Part shown: positions 1-9,798 of the stretch, piece after piece
How the letters are laid out: the number at the start of each line of letters is the position of its first letter
Numbering within the stretch: position 1 is the first letter of the stretch
DNA from: Opitutaceae bacterium
GTDB lineage: Bacteria > Verrucomicrobiota > Verrucomicrobiia > Opitutales > Opitutaceae
Reading direction: 5' to 3'
Length of the DNA: 49,785 bases
Assembly: GCA_002694885.1 (NCBI GenBank)
Contig: NZNM01000120.1
Span: 1-49,785 of the forward strand
Made by a program: the position numbers and the translations under genes
Notes under the pieces: model-generated
Database searches by the model: none
What the model saw: the letters and a program-made list of their open reading frames with translations, nothing else
Told to the model about the DNA's origin: nothing

Positions 1-265
1 CACCGGTTATTAGTATTCGCGAGGCATTGGGCTGTTTCTGCTTACATTTGTCGAGAAACTCCAGGCCCGTCATTTCTGGCATGCGTTGGTCGGATATGAT
101 TGTAGCGTACGCTCGCTCTTCAAGACCCGCCAACGCGCTTTTAGCTGAATTAAAGGCGTGTACATTGTAGCGCTCTCGCTCGAGCGTTTCGCGCAACGCT
201 GCTAGCACAACTGGATCATCATCCAGCACGAGAATCTCGCGTGATTTAGATTCGGATACACTCAT
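1..265 (-). CDS. Response regulator receiver protein (3' end outside window)
   Basis: N-terminal 88 codons of a response regulator that runs off the left edge. The receiver fold is clear: an acidic cluster LDDDP near residues 14-18, a phospho-acceptor Asp59 in IISDQRMPEMTG, and the start of the conserved LITG strand at the edge. It begins with ATG 12 bp after the stop of the histidine kinase gene on the same strand, so the two very probably form a cognate pair in one transcript. The output domain is not visible, so it could be a transcription factor, an enzyme effector or a stand-alone receiver. The SDQRMP form around the aspartate is common in receivers linked to HD-GYP or hybrid-kinase systems, but that is only a hint. 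Confidence 0.93.
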   Translation of the reverse strand, partial: MSVSESKSREILVLDDDPVVLAALRETLERERYNVHAFNSAKSALAGLEERAYATIISDQRMPEMTGLEFLDKCKQKQPNASRILITG

Positions 266-276
266 CGGATTCGAAT

Positions 277-1887
277 CTAGATGAAGAATCTTTCAAGCGT
301 CTTCAGTAGCCCAGCCGGTTTCGCGGAACCAGATACGAGAATACCGCTTTTGGCGCGCACGCGTTCGGATACCGCATCGACGCTTTCGCCGAGAGCCACG
401 ACTGCCCGCTTAGGAGCATTGTCAATCTTGGCGATTTCATTGACGAGATCCTCGACGTTATCATCAAGGGCGCTTTTAAAAATCACTATTCCGTCAAGCG
501 CGTCGCCCATTTCTCGAACGTCCAGCTGCAGTTGCTCTCCGTCCAAATGGATTCTGTGTTTCCATCCAGCGTTTCGAATCGAGTTGATCAGAGGATGCCG
601 GGTGATGTCTTCCCAGGTGTAGATCAGCACGTTGAGTTTTTGCTCTGGAGAACTTGGTTTCGATGAACCGTTGTTGCAGGCGCTTTCTGTCGATTCAGAT
701 GAGGTTTCTAAGGCATCCTGCATTAGGGGCAAGGTGAAGACGACACGGGTTCCCTCCCCTCTCGCGGATGCGATGGAAAGGCGACCCCCAAGGGAACGTA
801 CGAATTGGTCGACAACGAAAAGGCCTAATCCGGAATGGGCTTCTTTATCCTTTGTAGTGAAAAAAGGTTCTGCGACGTTGCCCAGTTCGCGGCTGTCGAT
901 GCCGCTTCCATCATCGGTGAATTCGATTGCGACCATCTCGCTTGTGGAATTAGACAGAGATTGCCGGTCGCGGTAGCAGCGGATACGGATAGTGGGCTTC
1001 TCGTTGGCAGCGTCGCTCGCGTTTGCAGCTAGATGAATAAGCGCCTGTCGAAACCGGTTGGCGTCCAAGTGCACCGGAAGGGATTCATCGCCGAGATGCA
1101 GTTTCAATTCAGCTGTCTTGGGGAGCATCGCTAGAAGATAGTCCTTCTGCTCCTCGATTAGCTTGCGGACATCGAAGTAGCTCTCTTCGCCAGAGGACAT
1201 CGTGATTAACGCCCGTATCTTTTGAGTTATCTTCTGAGCTCGCGCCGCGCTATCCCGGATATGCGTCATTGCCTCCGTCATTGTCTCCGCATCAGAACCA
1301 GGAATAGCGTACAGCTCGCTGAGCGAGTAGATGCCGGCTATCATATTGTTGAAATCGTGCAAGAATCGACGGCTGGCTATTGAGGATACTTCCTTCCACG
1401 ATCTCTTGGATAGAGTATCCAACGTTTGGACTTTAAACGATTCATCAATCAGGCGTCCCAATATTCCAACGACGGTCCCTTGGTCGTTTATCACTGGAGA
1501 AAGAAAATCCTTAACTTGAATTGCGACTTCGCCAGCGGTATCAAGAATTCCATATTCGATCGACCTCGCTTTTCGCGATTCGACTATCGAATCGATGGTG
1601 GATCGATAGAGCAGTCGCTCGTTTCGTTGGACATTTTCCGACCAGCAATTCCGAGATACAATCGCTGAACGAAGATTCCCTGATAAGCTCTCATTTTTGT
1701 TGTCAGCCAGGTATTTCAGCTGTAACGAGTTCGCTTCGATCAGGTAACTCATTCCCGGCCCGGCCTCTATGATCGAGTCGAGGCCTTCGATCCCGTTAGA
1801 ACCGTTTTGAAGATTAGCGATTGCCGTGCTGATAGATTGGACGCGCGCTTCAGACTCTGAGGACGTTGTATTCAACGGCTTCCTCAA
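277..1887 (-). CDS. Sensor histidine kinase with degenerate C-terminal receiver-like domain
   Basis: Cytoplasmic-looking two-component sensor kinase of 536 residues with no membrane segment. Residues about 45-165 look like a PAS-type sensory region. The phospho-acceptor is His177 in RRFLHDFNNMIAG, the HDFNN form common in hybrid kinases. The ATPase core follows: N-box LIHLAANASDAA (Asn289), G1 DDGSGID (Asp325), F-box EPFFTTK and G2 HSGLGLF. Residues about 417-536 resemble a receiver fold but I see no conserved acidic pocket or phospho-Asp, so it is probably a pseudo-receiver used for protein contacts. The only start in frame before the sensory region is TTG, without a good ribosome binding site, so the first 45 residues are uncertain. 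It sits between the broken cheR and the response regulator on the same strand. Confidence 0.9.
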   Translation of the reverse strand: MRKPLNTTSSESEARVQSISTAIANLQNGSNGIEGLDSIIEAGPGMSYLIEANSLQLKYLADNKNESLSGNLRSAIVSRNCWSENVQRNERLLYRSTIDSIVESRKARSIEYGILDTAGEVAIQVKDFLSPVINDQGTVVGILGRLIDESFKVQTLDTLSKRSWKEVSSIASRRFLHDFNNMIAGIYSLSELYAIPGSDAETMTEAMTHIRDSAARAQKITQKIRALITMSSGEESYFDVRKLIEEQKDYLLAMLPKTAELKLHLGDESLPVHLDANRFRQALIHLAANASDAANEKPTIRIRCYRDRQSLSNSTSEMVAIEFTDDGSGIDSRELGNVAEPFFTTKDKEAHSGLGLFVVDQFVRSLGGRLSIASARGEGTRVVFTLPLMQDALETSSESTESACNNGSSKPSSPEQKLNVLIYTWEDITRHPLINSIRNAGWKHRIHLDGEQLQLDVREMGDALDGIVIFKSALDDNVEDLVNEIAKIDNAPKRAVVALGESVDAVSERVRAKSGILVSGSAKPAGLLKTLERFFI

Positions 1888-2017
1888 TAGGTTTTAAAAT
1901 GAAGGTTGCGAGTGGATTTTGGTCTTCTAATGACTCGTCCACTGTCTCTACCGAGATTTCACGCTATTTTGACGGATGCCAACCTTGATGCGAGGATGGG
2001 TATGATCGGTGATGGAA

Positions 2018-2899
2018 TTACCCCAAGTTTCCTGGGAGCCGGTAGATTCCCGGTCGAACCATTTGGAAAGGGTGGGCGATTCCTGTGAGGCTTTCAGCGT
2101 GGCCGATCATCAAATAGCCTCCCGGAATCAGGTGATCAGACAATCGATGTACCAGCTGTTTTTGTGACACCCGATCAAAGTAGATCATCGCGTTGCGGCA
2201 GAAAATGATCTGGAATTTTCGAGACCAAGGATAGTCTTCCTGGAAAAGGTTTATCTTCTGGAAGCGCAGACGTTTTCTTAAATTGGCCTGTATTCGATAT
2301 AGGCCTTCATTTTGGCCGTGTCCTTTTTCGAAATACATATGTATCCGTTTATTGCCCACGGACTGAATTTGGGAATGCGTGTAGACTCCTTTGGAAGCGG
2401 ATTCCAGGACTTGACTTGAGACGTCGCTGCATTCGATTCTCCATTGCCAATCGCGGGATTCGGCTGATAGCTCAGCGAGATTCATAGCGATCGAATAGGG
2501 TTCCTCTCCGGTCGAGCAAGCGCAGCTCCAAATGGTTAGGAGGCGATTGCCGCCGAGCTGCCCCATTGAGAATTCGCCCAAGATTTGTTCCTCTAGAAAG
2601 CGAAAATGGCTCGATTCCCTAAAAAAGAATGTGTGGTTCGTGGAGATGGCATCGATCACGTAATCTATTTCTCGGCCCACGGGATTTTTCCGCAGAAGTC
2701 AGCAGTAATCCCTAAACGAATCGCAGCCCGTTTCGCGTACACGTCGGTTCAATCGCGCGGTAACAAGATGTCGTTTTTCAGACCCAAGATTGATTCGAGT
2801 CCTATCGTAAACGAGTCTTCTAATAAATGAGTAGTCTCTTTCTGTGAGATCTTGCTTTGCTGTAGGCGGAGCGCTTCCGGACCGATCTTTTTGAACCAT
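2018..2899 (-). pseudogene. cheR: CheR-type chemotaxis methyltransferase interrupted by an in-frame TGA
   Basis: Encodes an S-adenosylmethionine-dependent glutamate methyltransferase of chemoreceptors. The N-terminal CheR helical domain reads YSFIRRLVYDRTRINLG up to DSFRDYC, then meets TGA at 2699-2701. The same frame then continues LLRKNPVGREIDYVIDAIS into the catalytic domain, with the TNHTFFFRE segment, the SAM-binding SCACSTGEEPYS and the IFCRNAMIYFD motif. No frameshift is needed: one sense codon restores a normal CheR of about 290 residues. The downstream part could restart at GTG 2680 and give 220 residues with the whole methyltransferase fold but no receptor-binding N-domain. The upstream start is uncertain (ATG 2899, ATG 2959 or GTG 2983). 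It is followed at 130 bp by the histidine kinase. It could be a true nonsense mutation or a base-call error. Confidence 0.85.
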
Positions 2900-3308
2900 T
2901 GGCGTAGAGATCGATTGATTCGATAGAGAAGGGTCGTCGGCTTTCGAGTGGGCTGGCATTCTTTGCAAGGTGAGGCGGAACACCTCTGCCTCATGCTATC
3001 GCCTATGTCCGGCAAAGCTTTAGTGGGGTAAGGTGTCTGGCTTCGGCTATGCTCGGATGTGAACAGTTTTCATGACAGCTAATGGTATTAGTTTTTGTAA
3101 GAGCCAGGTTATGAGTATCATACAGAGGATTTTGTGAACTCTCCGAGGGAATGCGCCTTTTCGAACCATGAGTTTATGATCGTCGCGTCACGTAATCAAA
3201 CTCGGTAGGCCCTCTTGCAATATCCCCTAGTCGGCTAATCTTTGCCTTTAATGGGACGATAGACAATATTCTTGATCATATCAAAATATCATGATGCGTT
3301 GATATGTT
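2900..3308. other. Divergent intergenic region cheR/metH
   Basis: This stretch separates the minus-strand signalling module from plus-strand metH and must hold both promoters. Up to 84 bp at the left may be coding if cheR starts at GTG 2983. No gene, tRNA or cobalamin riboswitch core was recognised. The one clear element is the inverted repeat next to the metH start, listed separately. Confidence 0.6.
3277..3306 (+). promoter_or_regulatory. Perfect inverted repeat at the metH start (candidate operator)
   Basis: CATATCAA at 3277-3284 and TTGATATG at 3299-3306 are exact reverse complements, 8 bp each, separated by 14 nt. The spacer contains another small palindrome, ATCATGAT. The repeat ends 2 nt before the metH ATG. 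Dyads of this type serve as dimer-binding operators. ArsR-family methionine-cycle regulators such as SahR are known to control metH in other bacteria, but no regulator is visible here and assignment to that family is only a guess. As RNA it could also form a hairpin that hides the start codon. Confidence 0.55.
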
Positions 3309-6300
3309 ATGCTAGGGACCGATTCTGAGAGGAAGTTCACCAAGAGAGGGCAGCAGCTAGTTGAGCTCTTTAAGGAGCGGATTGTCTATCTTGATGGAGC
3401 TATGGGGACGATGATCCAAAGGTACAAGTTGGAGGAGTCCGACTTTCGCGATCAGTCCCTGGCATCGGCGACGAAAGATCTCAAAGGGAACAACGATTTG
3501 CTGAGTATCACGCGCCCGAAGATCATCGAGGAAATTCATAGGGCCTTCTTTATTGCGGGTTCGGATATAGTAGAAACGAACACGTTCAGCGCGACAACGA
3601 TTGCTCAGGCGGACTATGGCCTTGAGGATCGCGCGCGGGACATAAATTTGGAATCGGCAAAGCTGGCTAGGAGAGTAGCAGATGAGATCGAGATCGAACT
3701 TGATAGGCCGGCGTTTGTAGCAGGGGCTTTGGGGCCAACGAATCGCACGGCATCGATATCGCCCGATGTCAATAGGCCCGAGTTTCGTGGAGTGACCTAC
3801 GAGGAGCTTAAACAGGCCTACTCTGAGCAAGTGGATGCTCTGGTAGAAGGCGGTGTCGATCTACTAATTCCGGAAACCACCTTCGATACGCTTAACTTGA
3901 AAGCGGCTCTGCATGCGATTGAAGATTTCTTTGATGGTCGGGAAGAACGCTTGCCAGTGATCATTTCGGTGACGATCACCGACCAATCGGGACGAACGCT
4001 TTCGGGCCAAACGGTGGAAGCATTCTGGAATTCAATCAGGCACACCAAACCCTTATGTGTGGGATTGAATTGCGCGCTGGGGGCGGATTTGATGCGTCCT
4101 TTCCTGGAAAAACTTTCAAGGGTTGCCGATTGCTACACCCATGTGTATCCAAATGCTGGATTGCCCAATCCTCTAAGCGAAACCGGCTATGATGAAACCC
4201 CCGAAATAACGGGAAACGCCATAGGAGGATTCGCTAAAGATGGACTGGTAAACATGGTTGGTGGCTGTTGCGGCACAACGCCGGAGCACATCGCATCAGT
4301 GGTTGATGAATGCCGGCGATTCAAATCGCGTGAAATTCCAACTGTAAATCCTGGACAGCGACTGAGTGGGTTGGAAGCCCTTAATATCGTTCAGGGAGAA
4401 GCCCCGTTTGTAATGGTTGGCGAGAGAACCAATGTTACGGGTTCTCCCCGCTTCAAGAAGCTTATCAAGAAAGATGACTTCAACGCTGCATTAGCCATCG
4501 CTCAATCTCAGGTCGGCAAGGGTGCTCATGTCATAGATGTGAACTTCGACGAAGGGATGCTCGACGGCGAAAGCTGCATGAAGCATTTCTTAAATTTGAT
4601 AGCGTCGGAGCCAGATATTTCCCGAGTGCCGATCATGATAGACAGCTCAAAATGGAGTGTGATTGAAACAGGACTGCAATGCGTTCAAGGAAAATGCATT
4701 GTAAACTCCATCAGTCTGAAGGGAGGCGAGGAGGAATTCAAAAGCCAAGCAAGACTGGTTAAGCGTTATGGAGCTGCGGTAGTCGTCATGGCGTTTGACG
4801 AGAGTGGTCAAGCGGATTCGAAAGAGGGTAAAGTCTCCATCGCCGAGCGCTCATTCAAGATTCTAGTTGATGAGGTTGGGCTCGATCCCAGCGATATTAT
4901 CTTCGACCTCAATATTCTCACTGTAGCCACCGGGATGGAGGAGCATAACAACTATGCTGTCAATTTCATCGAAGCGGTGCGGGAGGTGAAGACCCGTTGT
5001 CCGGGAGCTTTGACTAGCGGGGGATTGTCGAATGTATCCTTTTCGTTCAGAGGAAATAATCCCGTACGAGAGGCTATGCACGCGGTTTTCTTGCATCACG
5101 CCATTGAAGCGGGACTGGATATGGCGATAGTCAACCCGGGCTTGCTGATGGACTACGAAGATGTCGATCCAAAGCTGAAGACCTTGGTGGAGGATGTTGT
5201 GCTGAATCGAAATGACGAAGCGACCGAACGCCTCATCGAATTCGCCGAGAAAATCAAATCTGGGGAAGCGAGTATTGGTAGCGGCACACCAGAAGAGCGC
5301 ATTCATCAAGCGATGCTCAAAGGTATGGATACATTGAGGGATCTCTTCCAACGAGCGACAAAAGAGCAGAATCCAGAGTTAATCGAATCCTTCCTTGCTG
5401 GGCGTGTCGGGGCGATACCAGCTGATTCGGGCCAAAAAAAAAGCGATGACTCCATAAATGACTGGAGAAGTGGATCGGTCGAAGAGCGACTAGGCCATGC
5501 TTTGGTTAAAGGGATTACAACTCATGTAGAATCGGATACAGAAGAGGCTCGTCTCAAGTATGGGCGTCCCTTGGATATTATAGAAGGTCCTCTTATGGAC
5601 GGGATGAAAGTGGTGGGAGATCTTTTCGGAGCGGGAAAGATGTTTCTTCCTCAGGTGGTCAAGAGCGCTCGAGTTATGAAAAGAGCCGTGGCCTATCTCA
5701 CTCCATTCATGGAAGCGGAGAAGAACGGCAACGAGAAGTCATCCGCGGGCAAGTTCCTAATCGCTACTGTCAAGGGTGATGTTCACGACATCGGTAAGAA
5801 CATCGTGGCCGTAGTCTTGGCCTGCAACAATTTCGAAGTGAAGGATCTCGGTGTTATGGTCTCCTGCGAAAACATTCTCGAGGAAGCGAAGGAATGGGGG
5901 GCGGACATCGTCGGTCTCTCGGGACTGATAACACCGTCGCTTGATGAAATGATCCATGTTGCTAAGACAATGCAGGAGCAAGGATTCAAGCAGCCATTGC
6001 TAGTAGGAGGCGCGACCACTAGTAAGGCCCACACAGCCATAAAAATTTCGCCGAACTACGATCAGCCAACCGTTAGAGTGGGTGATGCTTCGCTAGTGAC
6101 GGGGGTTTGCTCGAGTCTCCTGAATCCGAAAAAACGAGACGCGTTTGTTCAGGAATTGGAAAAAGAAGACGAACTCCAGAGGCAGCGATTCGAATCGCGT
6201 CAGAAGAAGACCGACTTTTTGGGTATTGATGAAGCTAGGGCGCGTAGATTTCCTTTCGATTGGGAATCCGCGAAGATCATTCGTCCAAAAGCCTTGGGAC

Positions 6301-7187
6301 TTACGGTCGAAGAGAGCGTGCCCTTGAGCGAACTCGTTGAGTATTTCGATTGGTCTCCGTTTTTCTGGACTTGGGAGCTCAAAGGAAAGCACCCGCAGAT
6401 CTTTGATCACAAGACTTTTGGGGAACAGGCGAAAGAGTTGCATGGCGAGGCGAAACGATTGCTAGAGACAATAGTAGGTGATCAGGTTTTTCGGGCTCGG
6501 AGTGTCGTTGGCTTATGGCCGTGCAATTCCAGGGGCGACGATATTGAACTGTACGCAGATGAGCATGAACGAAAAAGGATAGGGACATTGCATTGCTTGA
6601 GACAGCAGAAACGTAAGAATAAATCAGATACATATATGTCGTTATCCGACTATGTCGCTCCTGTGGACAGCCAGCGTCTCGATTTTTGTGGCGGTTTCGT
6701 TTGCGCCATCTCTGGTGTGGACGAGTTTGCGAAATCCTACGAGGAGCAGTCAGACGACTATTCATCGATTATGATAAAAGCGCTCGGAGACCGATTTGCT
6801 GAAGCTCTGGCTGAAAGGACGCATCGGAAAGTCAGGACTGAGCTCTGGGGCTATGATGCAAATGAAACGCTAAGCAACGATGAGCTGATTGAAGAAAAAT
6901 ATCGAGGGATTCGGCCGGCAGCGGGCTATCCATCGGCTCCCGACCATACTGAGAAGGCAACGCTATGGGAAGTGTTGGATGCAGAAAGCAATACAGGTGC
7001 CCGATTGACTGAGAATTTTGCCATGATGCCCGGCAGTTCGGTAAGCGGATTCTATTTCGCGCATCCAAACATTAAATACTTCAATATTGGCGAGATTGAT
7101 CGAGATCAGATGGAGGACTACGCTTCCCGAAAGGGAATATCGGTCGTTGAAGCTGAAAAGTGGCTGGCCCCGATTAAGGGCTACTAG
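3309..7187 (+). CDS. metH: Cobalamin-dependent methionine synthase MetH
   Basis: Transfers the methyl group of 5-methyltetrahydrofolate to homocysteine through methylcobalamin, giving methionine and tetrahydrofolate in the cytosol. At 1292 residues it is slightly longer than the E. coli enzyme (1227) and has all four modules. The homocysteine domain (about 20-340) carries zinc ligands Cys255 in LNCALGA and Cys320/Cys321 in [10 protein letters not shown]. The pterin domain (about 360-630) starts at [13 protein letters not shown]. The cobalamin module has the base-off motif DVHDIGKN near residue 825. The C-terminal reactivation domain binds SAM. ATG 3309 is the only start in frame, because a stop lies three codons upstream; no Shine-Dalgarno is seen. 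The gene stands alone. It links to the folate operon downstream by recycling methyl-folate. Confidence 0.97.
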   Translation: MLGTDSERKFTKRGQQLVELFKERIVYLDGAMGTMIQRYKLEESDFRDQSLASATKDLKGNNDLLSITRPKIIEEIHRAFFIAGSDIVETNTFSATTIAQADYGLEDRARDINLESAKLARRVADEIEIELDRPAFVAGALGPTNRTASISPDVNRPEFRGVTYEELKQAYSEQVDALVEGGVDLLIPETTFDTLNLKAALHAIEDFFDGREERLPVIISVTITDQSGRTLSGQTVEAFWNSIRHTKPLCVGLNCALGADLMRPFLEKLSRVADCYTHVYPNAGLPNPLSETGYDETPEITGNAIGGFAKDGLVNMVGGCCGTTPEHIASVVDECRRFKSREIPTVNPGQRLSGLEALNIVQGEAPFVMVGERTNVTGSPRFKKLIKKDDFNAALAIAQSQVGKGAHVIDVNFDEGMLDGESCMKHFLNLIASEPDISRVPIMIDSSKWSVIETGLQCVQGKCIVNSISLKGGEEEFKSQARLVKRYGAAVVVMAFDESGQADSKEGKVSIAERSFKILVDEVGLDPSDIIFDLNILTVATGMEEHNNYAVNFIEAVREVKTRCPGALTSGGLSNVSFSFRGNNPVREAMHAVFLHHAIEAGLDMAIVNPGLLMDYEDVDPKLKTLVEDVVLNRNDEATERLIEFAEKIKSGEASIGSGTPEERIHQAMLKGMDTLRDLFQRATKEQNPELIESFLAGRVGAIPADSGQKKSDDSINDWRSGSVEERLGHALVKGITTHVESDTEEARLKYGRPLDIIEGPLMDGMKVVGDLFGAGKMFLPQVVKSARVMKRAVAYLTPFMEAEKNGNEKSSAGKFLIATVKGDVHDIGKNIVAVVLACNNFEVKDLGVMVSCENILEEAKEWGADIVGLSGLITPSLDEMIHVAKTMQEQGFKQPLLVGGATTSKAHTAIKISPNYDQPTVRVGDASLVTGVCSSLLNPKKRDAFVQELEKEDELQRQRFESRQKKTDFLGIDEARARRFPFDWESAKIIRPKALGLTVEESVPLSELVEYFDWSPFFWTWELKGKHPQIFDHKTFGEQAKELHGEAKRLLETIVGDQVFRARSVVGLWPCNSRGDDIELYADEHERKRIGTLHCLRQQKRKNKSDTYMSLSDYVAPVDSQRLDFCGGFVCAISGVDEFAKSYEEQSDDYSSIMIKALGDRFAEALAERTHRKVRTELWGYDANETLSNDELIEEKYRGIRPAAGYPSAPDHTEKATLWEVLDAESNTGARLTENFAMMPGSSVSGFYFAHPNIKYFNIGEIDRDQMEDYASRKGISVVEAEKWLAPIKGY

Positions 7188-7398
7188 ATCTTTTTCACGG
7201 ATTACTCTTAAGTCACTCGTCGATTTGATCAGCTAAATTGTAGGGGTTGGTTGTTGCCTCGCGGATGGAGAGAGCCTGTGGGTGAAGCGTAGATTCTGCG
7301 GAGGTCGCGTGTAGTTCACGCTAGCTCAAAACAGGTTTGTGTTTTATTTTGAACAGTTCTGGGGTCCGTCGCCGCTCCTTTTGCAACAGTGTGATCAA

Positions 7399-7418
7399 AA
7401 GCGCTGAAATGAGCGCTT
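7399..7418. repeat. Perfect 7-bp inverted repeat
   Basis: AAGCGCT and AGCGCTT flank a 6-nt loop. On the minus strand the arm is followed by TTTT, so it may be a weak terminator; on the plus strand no T-run follows. Function unknown. Confidence 0.4.
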
Positions 7419-7529
7419 GAATTCGCCTTATCGTATGCGTTCGACCCACTTGGCGCATCCAATGCTGCTGTGCCGATGTCTCATCTCATTTTATCGAGGT
7501 TACAGGTTAGGCTTTTTTTGCAGGAGCAG

Positions 7530-7569
7530 AAAAAATAGAGGTCGGCGTTAAGGGGTTTTCGCCGGCCTC
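7530..7569 (-). terminator. Intrinsic terminator of the LysR gene
   Basis: On the minus strand a 10-bp GC-rich stem (GAGGCCGGCG paired with CGCCGACCTC, one G-U pair) with a 12-nt loop is followed by TATTTTTTC. It lies about 55 bp after the LysR stop codon. Confidence 0.8.
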
Positions 7570-7624
7570 GCCTTCGCTCAGGAGCCCGCGAAACGATGCC
7601 AGGGAGGCCTGTGGCGCTAAACGC

Positions 7625-8518
7625 TCAAGCGTCTTCGACTTCTTTGCCGGTTAGCGTTTTCACGAACTTCTTCATGGCAGGTGTGAGAACGCGACCTTTT
7701 CTATGGAGGATCGCGAGTGGTCGAGTGAAGCCCTTGCCATTTAGCGTAACGGAAGCCAGTGTGCCCTGTTTTATCTCCTGAGCAATCGTAGCTTGTGGGA
7801 CGATCGCTATGCCAGCGTCAATCTCTACCGCCCGTTTAACGGTTTCGATGTTGTCGAACTCCATTACTGGCACCGTATCGATCTTGTTGTCTCGGAAAAT
7901 CTGATCAACCGCTTTCCGGGTGGGGATATCGGGATCGAAACTGATAAATTTGTATTCCTTGAGCATGCTGACGTCCGCGTTGGTCATACGAGCTAGCGGG
8001 TGATTGGGATGGCAAATCGTTACCAGCCTGTCCTCGCGAAATGGGATGATCTCCATCTGCCTCATCTTTGTGGGAAAGGCGACGAGACCGAAATCAACCG
8101 AGTTGTGCAATATGTCCTCGTAAACCAGGTTTGACCGGCGGTACTCCACGCGGACGTTTACAGACGGGAAATCGGTCAAGAAAGATTTGATGAAAGGAGG
8201 TAGTTCATGTAGCCCGATGCTGTAGATGGTGGAAATGCGGATGGTTCCGCTAGTCACCTTTTTCATCTCCATGAGCTCGCTCATAAGTTTCTCGTAGACG
8301 TGGAGGATTTCTTTGGCCGCTTGATATACTCGATTGCCCTCGCGCGTGAGTTGAAATTGCTTTTGGCTGCGATCAATGAGGAGGTTATTGAAATGCTTTT
8401 CCATCGCCCGGGCTTGTTGGCTCACGGCGGATTGTGTGATGCCGTTGAGGCGAGCTGCCTTGGAGAAGCTTTTGGTCTCTACGAGATCGGCGAAAATCTT
8501 GAAATTATCGACTTGCAT
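7625..8518 (-). CDS. LysR-family transcriptional regulator
   Basis: DNA-binding regulator of 297 residues. The winged helix-turn-helix (about 1-60) reads FADLVETKSFSKAARLNGIT followed by QSAVSQQARAMEKHF, the standard LysR pattern. A periplasmic-binding-protein-like effector domain covers about 90-290. The family binds as tetramers to T-N11-A boxes and often controls a divergent gene. Here the divergent neighbour is the PLP-homeostasis gene 73 bp away, and AT-rich symmetric sequence in between could hold the site. The effector cannot be deduced; the length and domain resemble CysB/CbbR-like members in general only. It ends with its own terminator. Confidence 0.93.
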   Translation of the reverse strand: MQVDNFKIFADLVETKSFSKAARLNGITQSAVSQQARAMEKHFNNLLIDRSQKQFQLTREGNRVYQAAKEILHVYEKLMSELMEMKKVTSGTIRISTIYSIGLHELPPFIKSFLTDFPSVNVRVEYRRSNLVYEDILHNSVDFGLVAFPTKMRQMEIIPFREDRLVTICHPNHPLARMTNADVSMLKEYKFISFDPDIPTRKAVDQIFRDNKIDTVPVMEFDNIETVKRAVEIDAGIAIVPQATIAQEIKQGTLASVTLNGKGFTRPLAILHRKGRVLTPAMKKFVKTLTGKEVEDA

Positions 8519-8591
8519 GGCGTTGATGTGTGGACTCGAAAGTAATATTACACCATCTAATTCCTAATAATTTGAAAGAGAAGCTTTTTTA

Positions 8592-9293
8592 ATGTTTATC
8601 GATTACGAGGCATTTCTCCAAAACCTGGAGAGCGTTCAGGGTAGGATTGCTCAGGCGGTCGCAGAGGCCAAGCGCCCGGAAGGAAGCGTGAAGCTATTGC
8701 CAGTTACGAAAAACCATCCGGTCGATGCCGCGAATTATGCATTGAGAACGGGAATCGATAGCGTTGGTGAGAATCGAGTTCAAGAAGCTCTCTATAAAAT
8801 GGATCAAGCTGACCATGGAATAAGGTGGGAGCTTATCGGACCATTGCAGAGCAACAAAGCCAAAAAGGCCGCCTCGAGTTTTTGGAGAATTCAGTCGGTT
8901 GACCGGCCGAAGATTTTATCAGCCTTGCAAAAAAGCGCGGAAGTGTCTGGCTCGAAACTGCGGGTTTTGTTGCAAATCAATGCCGGAGCGGATCCAAATA
9001 AATTTGGGGCAACCTTAGAGGATTCGGATGGCATGATAGAGTTCGCATTGCAGCAAGATCGTCTAACTGTTGATGGGCTAATGACAATAGCTCCGCTCGA
9101 CCCAAATCCATCTGTCGCTAGAAAGTGCTTCGCTCGTTTGAGAGAGTGTCGAGATAGATTGGCCGACAAGTTCGCCATAGACTTACCGGAGCTATCAATG
9201 GGCATGAGCGGAGATTTGGGCGAAGCGATCCTGGAAGGGAGTACGCTAGTGCGTGTGGGTACAGCTTTGTTTGGAGAGCGCGAGTACAAATGA
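8592..9293 (+). CDS. yggS: PLP homeostasis protein, YggS/PROSC family
   Basis: Small fold-type III PLP-binding protein of 233 residues that keeps free pyridoxal phosphate and amino-acid pools in balance, without known enzymatic turnover. The PLP-binding lysine is Lys40 in LLPVTKNHPVD. Other family marks are GENRVQEA, WELIGPLQSNKAKK, and the phosphate-binding end LSMGMSGDLGEAI followed by VRVGTALFG. It is the first gene of the folate operon and overlaps the next gene by 4 bp (ATGA), so the two are translationally coupled. PLP is the cofactor of PabC further down, which makes the placement sensible but does not prove a functional link. Confidence 0.95.
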   Translation: MFIDYEAFLQNLESVQGRIAQAVAEAKRPEGSVKLLPVTKNHPVDAANYALRTGIDSVGENRVQEALYKMDQADHGIRWELIGPLQSNKAKKAASSFWRIQSVDRPKILSALQKSAEVSGSKLRVLLQINAGADPNKFGATLEDSDGMIEFALQQDRLTVDGLMTIAPLDPNPSVARKCFARLRECRDRLADKFAIDLPELSMGMSGDLGEAILEGSTLVRVGTALFGEREYK

Positions 9294-9787
9294 GCAAGTA
9301 TCGAATTGGAGTGCTGCTCTATTTTCGTTCGATCGATGGCCGATTGCTCCTTATTCGTAGGAGCAAAAACCCCAATCGCAATCTCTGGTGCGCTGTCGGA
9401 GGCAAACTAGAGATGGATACAGGGGAATCTCCGTTCGAATGCGCCAGACGAGAAGCGAATGAAGAGGTCGGTATGGAAATTGTGGATTCGAACCTATCTC
9501 TTCGATGCATTTTGTCCGAGGTGGATTATGAGAGTACGGGCCATTGGCTAATGTTCGTTTTCGACGTGAGCAAGCCGATGGAAAGCTTGCCCGAAAATAT
9601 TGATGAGGGCGAATTTGGCTTTTTTTCTAGAGATGAGTTGCCTGGTTTGGATATGCCGCCACTGGATAAATTCATTCTATTGGAACGAATTCTCAAAGGA
9701 AATAGCAAAAGCCTCGATTCCATACATGCGGGACTAGGCTCGACGAAGAATCCCGCTATGATTCGATTTGAGGAGACAATAGGATAG
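9290..9787 (+). CDS. Nudix hydrolase in the folate operon
   Basis: Hydrolase of nucleoside-diphosphate-X compounds, 165 residues, one Nudix domain. The box is GGKLEMDTGES followed by REANEEVGM; the REUXEEXGU half is canonical, while the loop before the first glutamate carries a two-residue insertion relative to the usual GX5E spacing. It overlaps the upstream gene by 4 bp and lies 11 bp before pabA. Bacterial folate synthesis needs removal of pyrophosphate from dihydroneopterin triphosphate, done in E. coli by the Nudix enzyme NudB. Position alone suggests this gene does that step (FolQ role). An alternative is a housekeeping NTP pyrophosphatase. Confidence 0.9.
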   Translation: MSKYRIGVLLYFRSIDGRLLLIRRSKNPNRNLWCAVGGKLEMDTGESPFECARREANEEVGMEIVDSNLSLRCILSEVDYESTGHWLMFVFDVSKPMESLPENIDEGEFGFFSRDELPGLDMPPLDKFILLERILKGNSKSLDSIHAGLGSTKNPAMIRFEETIG

Positions 9788-9798
9788 GAGCTATTGGA

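Larger units (their letters stand above)
7188..7624. other. Convergent intergenic region metH/LysR
   Basis: No coding sequence is supported here. It contains a 7-bp perfect hairpin and a strong minus-strand intrinsic terminator, both listed separately. No clear terminator was found directly behind metH. Confidence 0.6.

Noticed and set aside
3001-3308. Cobalamin or SAM/SAH riboswitch before metH
   Set aside because: No B12-box or conserved SAH/SAM core could be found by eye; only the inverted repeat is supported.
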